A stretch of 6,374 bases of DNA. Origin: Actinobacteria bacterium UBA912 (GTDB lineage: Bacteria > Actinomycetota > Coriobacteriia > Anaerosomatales > UBA912). The stretch lies in assembly GCA_002293965.1 (NCBI GenBank), contig DBEG01000162.1, positions 1-6,374 of the forward strand, in the 5' to 3' direction. A program made the position numbers and the translations under genes. The first letter of the stretch is position 1; each line of letters starts with the position of its first letter. Positions 6,358 to 6,374 of this stretch are shown here, piece after piece. A model generated the notes under the pieces. That model was not told the DNA's origin and did no database searches. It saw nothing but the letters and a program-made list of their open reading frames with translations.

Positions 6358-6374
6358 GGGCCCGTAGCTCAATG
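6358..6374 (+). tRNA. tRNA gene, first 17 nt only (identity not determinable)
   Basis: GGGCCCG followed by TAGCTCAATG matches the start of a tRNA: a 7-base acceptor arm, the U8-A9 pair of bases, the first D-stem strand GCTC and the beginning of the D loop. The same TAGCTCAATG stretch occurs in the tRNA-Asn gene of this window. The window ends before the anticodon, so the amino acid cannot be given. A promoter-like element sits at the right distance upstream. Confidence 0.75.

Noticed and set aside
1..6374. Mobile element, CRISPR array, phage attachment site next to the tRNA, or defence system
   Set aside because: No transposase or integrase gene, no terminal inverted or regularly spaced repeats, and no duplicated tRNA end are visible; all protein genes are standard housekeeping families.

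Overview
This is a chromosomal housekeeping window with four protein genes on the + strand, one complete tRNA gene on the - strand and the first bases of a second tRNA gene at the right edge. In order: the 3' part of a dGTPase-family dNTP triphosphohydrolase (dgt, 1-453); a complete membrane-bound ion-pumping pyrophosphatase (hppA, 551-2668); DNA primase (dnaG, best start GTG at 2820, to 4661); the primary sigma factor (rpoD/sigA, GTG at 4669 to 6051); tRNA-Asn(GUU) on the - strand (6101-6175); and a truncated tRNA on the + strand (6358-6374). The genes carry their family signatures and show no frameshifts.

The organism is a bacterium of moderately high GC. The dgt-dnaG order resembles Actinobacteria, the sigma factor has a short spacer between regions 1.2 and 2 as in Gram-positive bacteria, and a K+-dependent pyrophosphatase with a Na+-type glutamate points to an anaerobic or energy-limited lifestyle. 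A deep actinobacterial lineage such as Coriobacteriia is my best guess. This rests on gene order and protein style, not on a database search.

Layout and regulation: hppA sits between dgt and dnaG, with its own candidate promoter (474-502) and a strong ribosome binding site. A 15-bp stem-loop without a clear U-run (2706-2740) separates hppA from dnaG. dnaG and rpoD are 7 bp apart and both start with GTG, forming a version of the macromolecular-synthesis operon that links replication priming to transcription initiation. A consensus extended -10 element lies inside dnaG about 0.33 kb before rpoD and could give rpoD its own transcripts. The 182-bp gap between the two divergent tRNA genes holds a near-consensus promoter for each, of the type the encoded sigma factor should recognise.

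I found no mobile element, CRISPR array, defence system or other clearly undescribed system. The points most worth checking are the possible internal rpoD promoter, the hppA-dnaG stem-loop, the ion specificity of the pyrophosphatase, and the placement of hppA inside a replication/transcription cluster.
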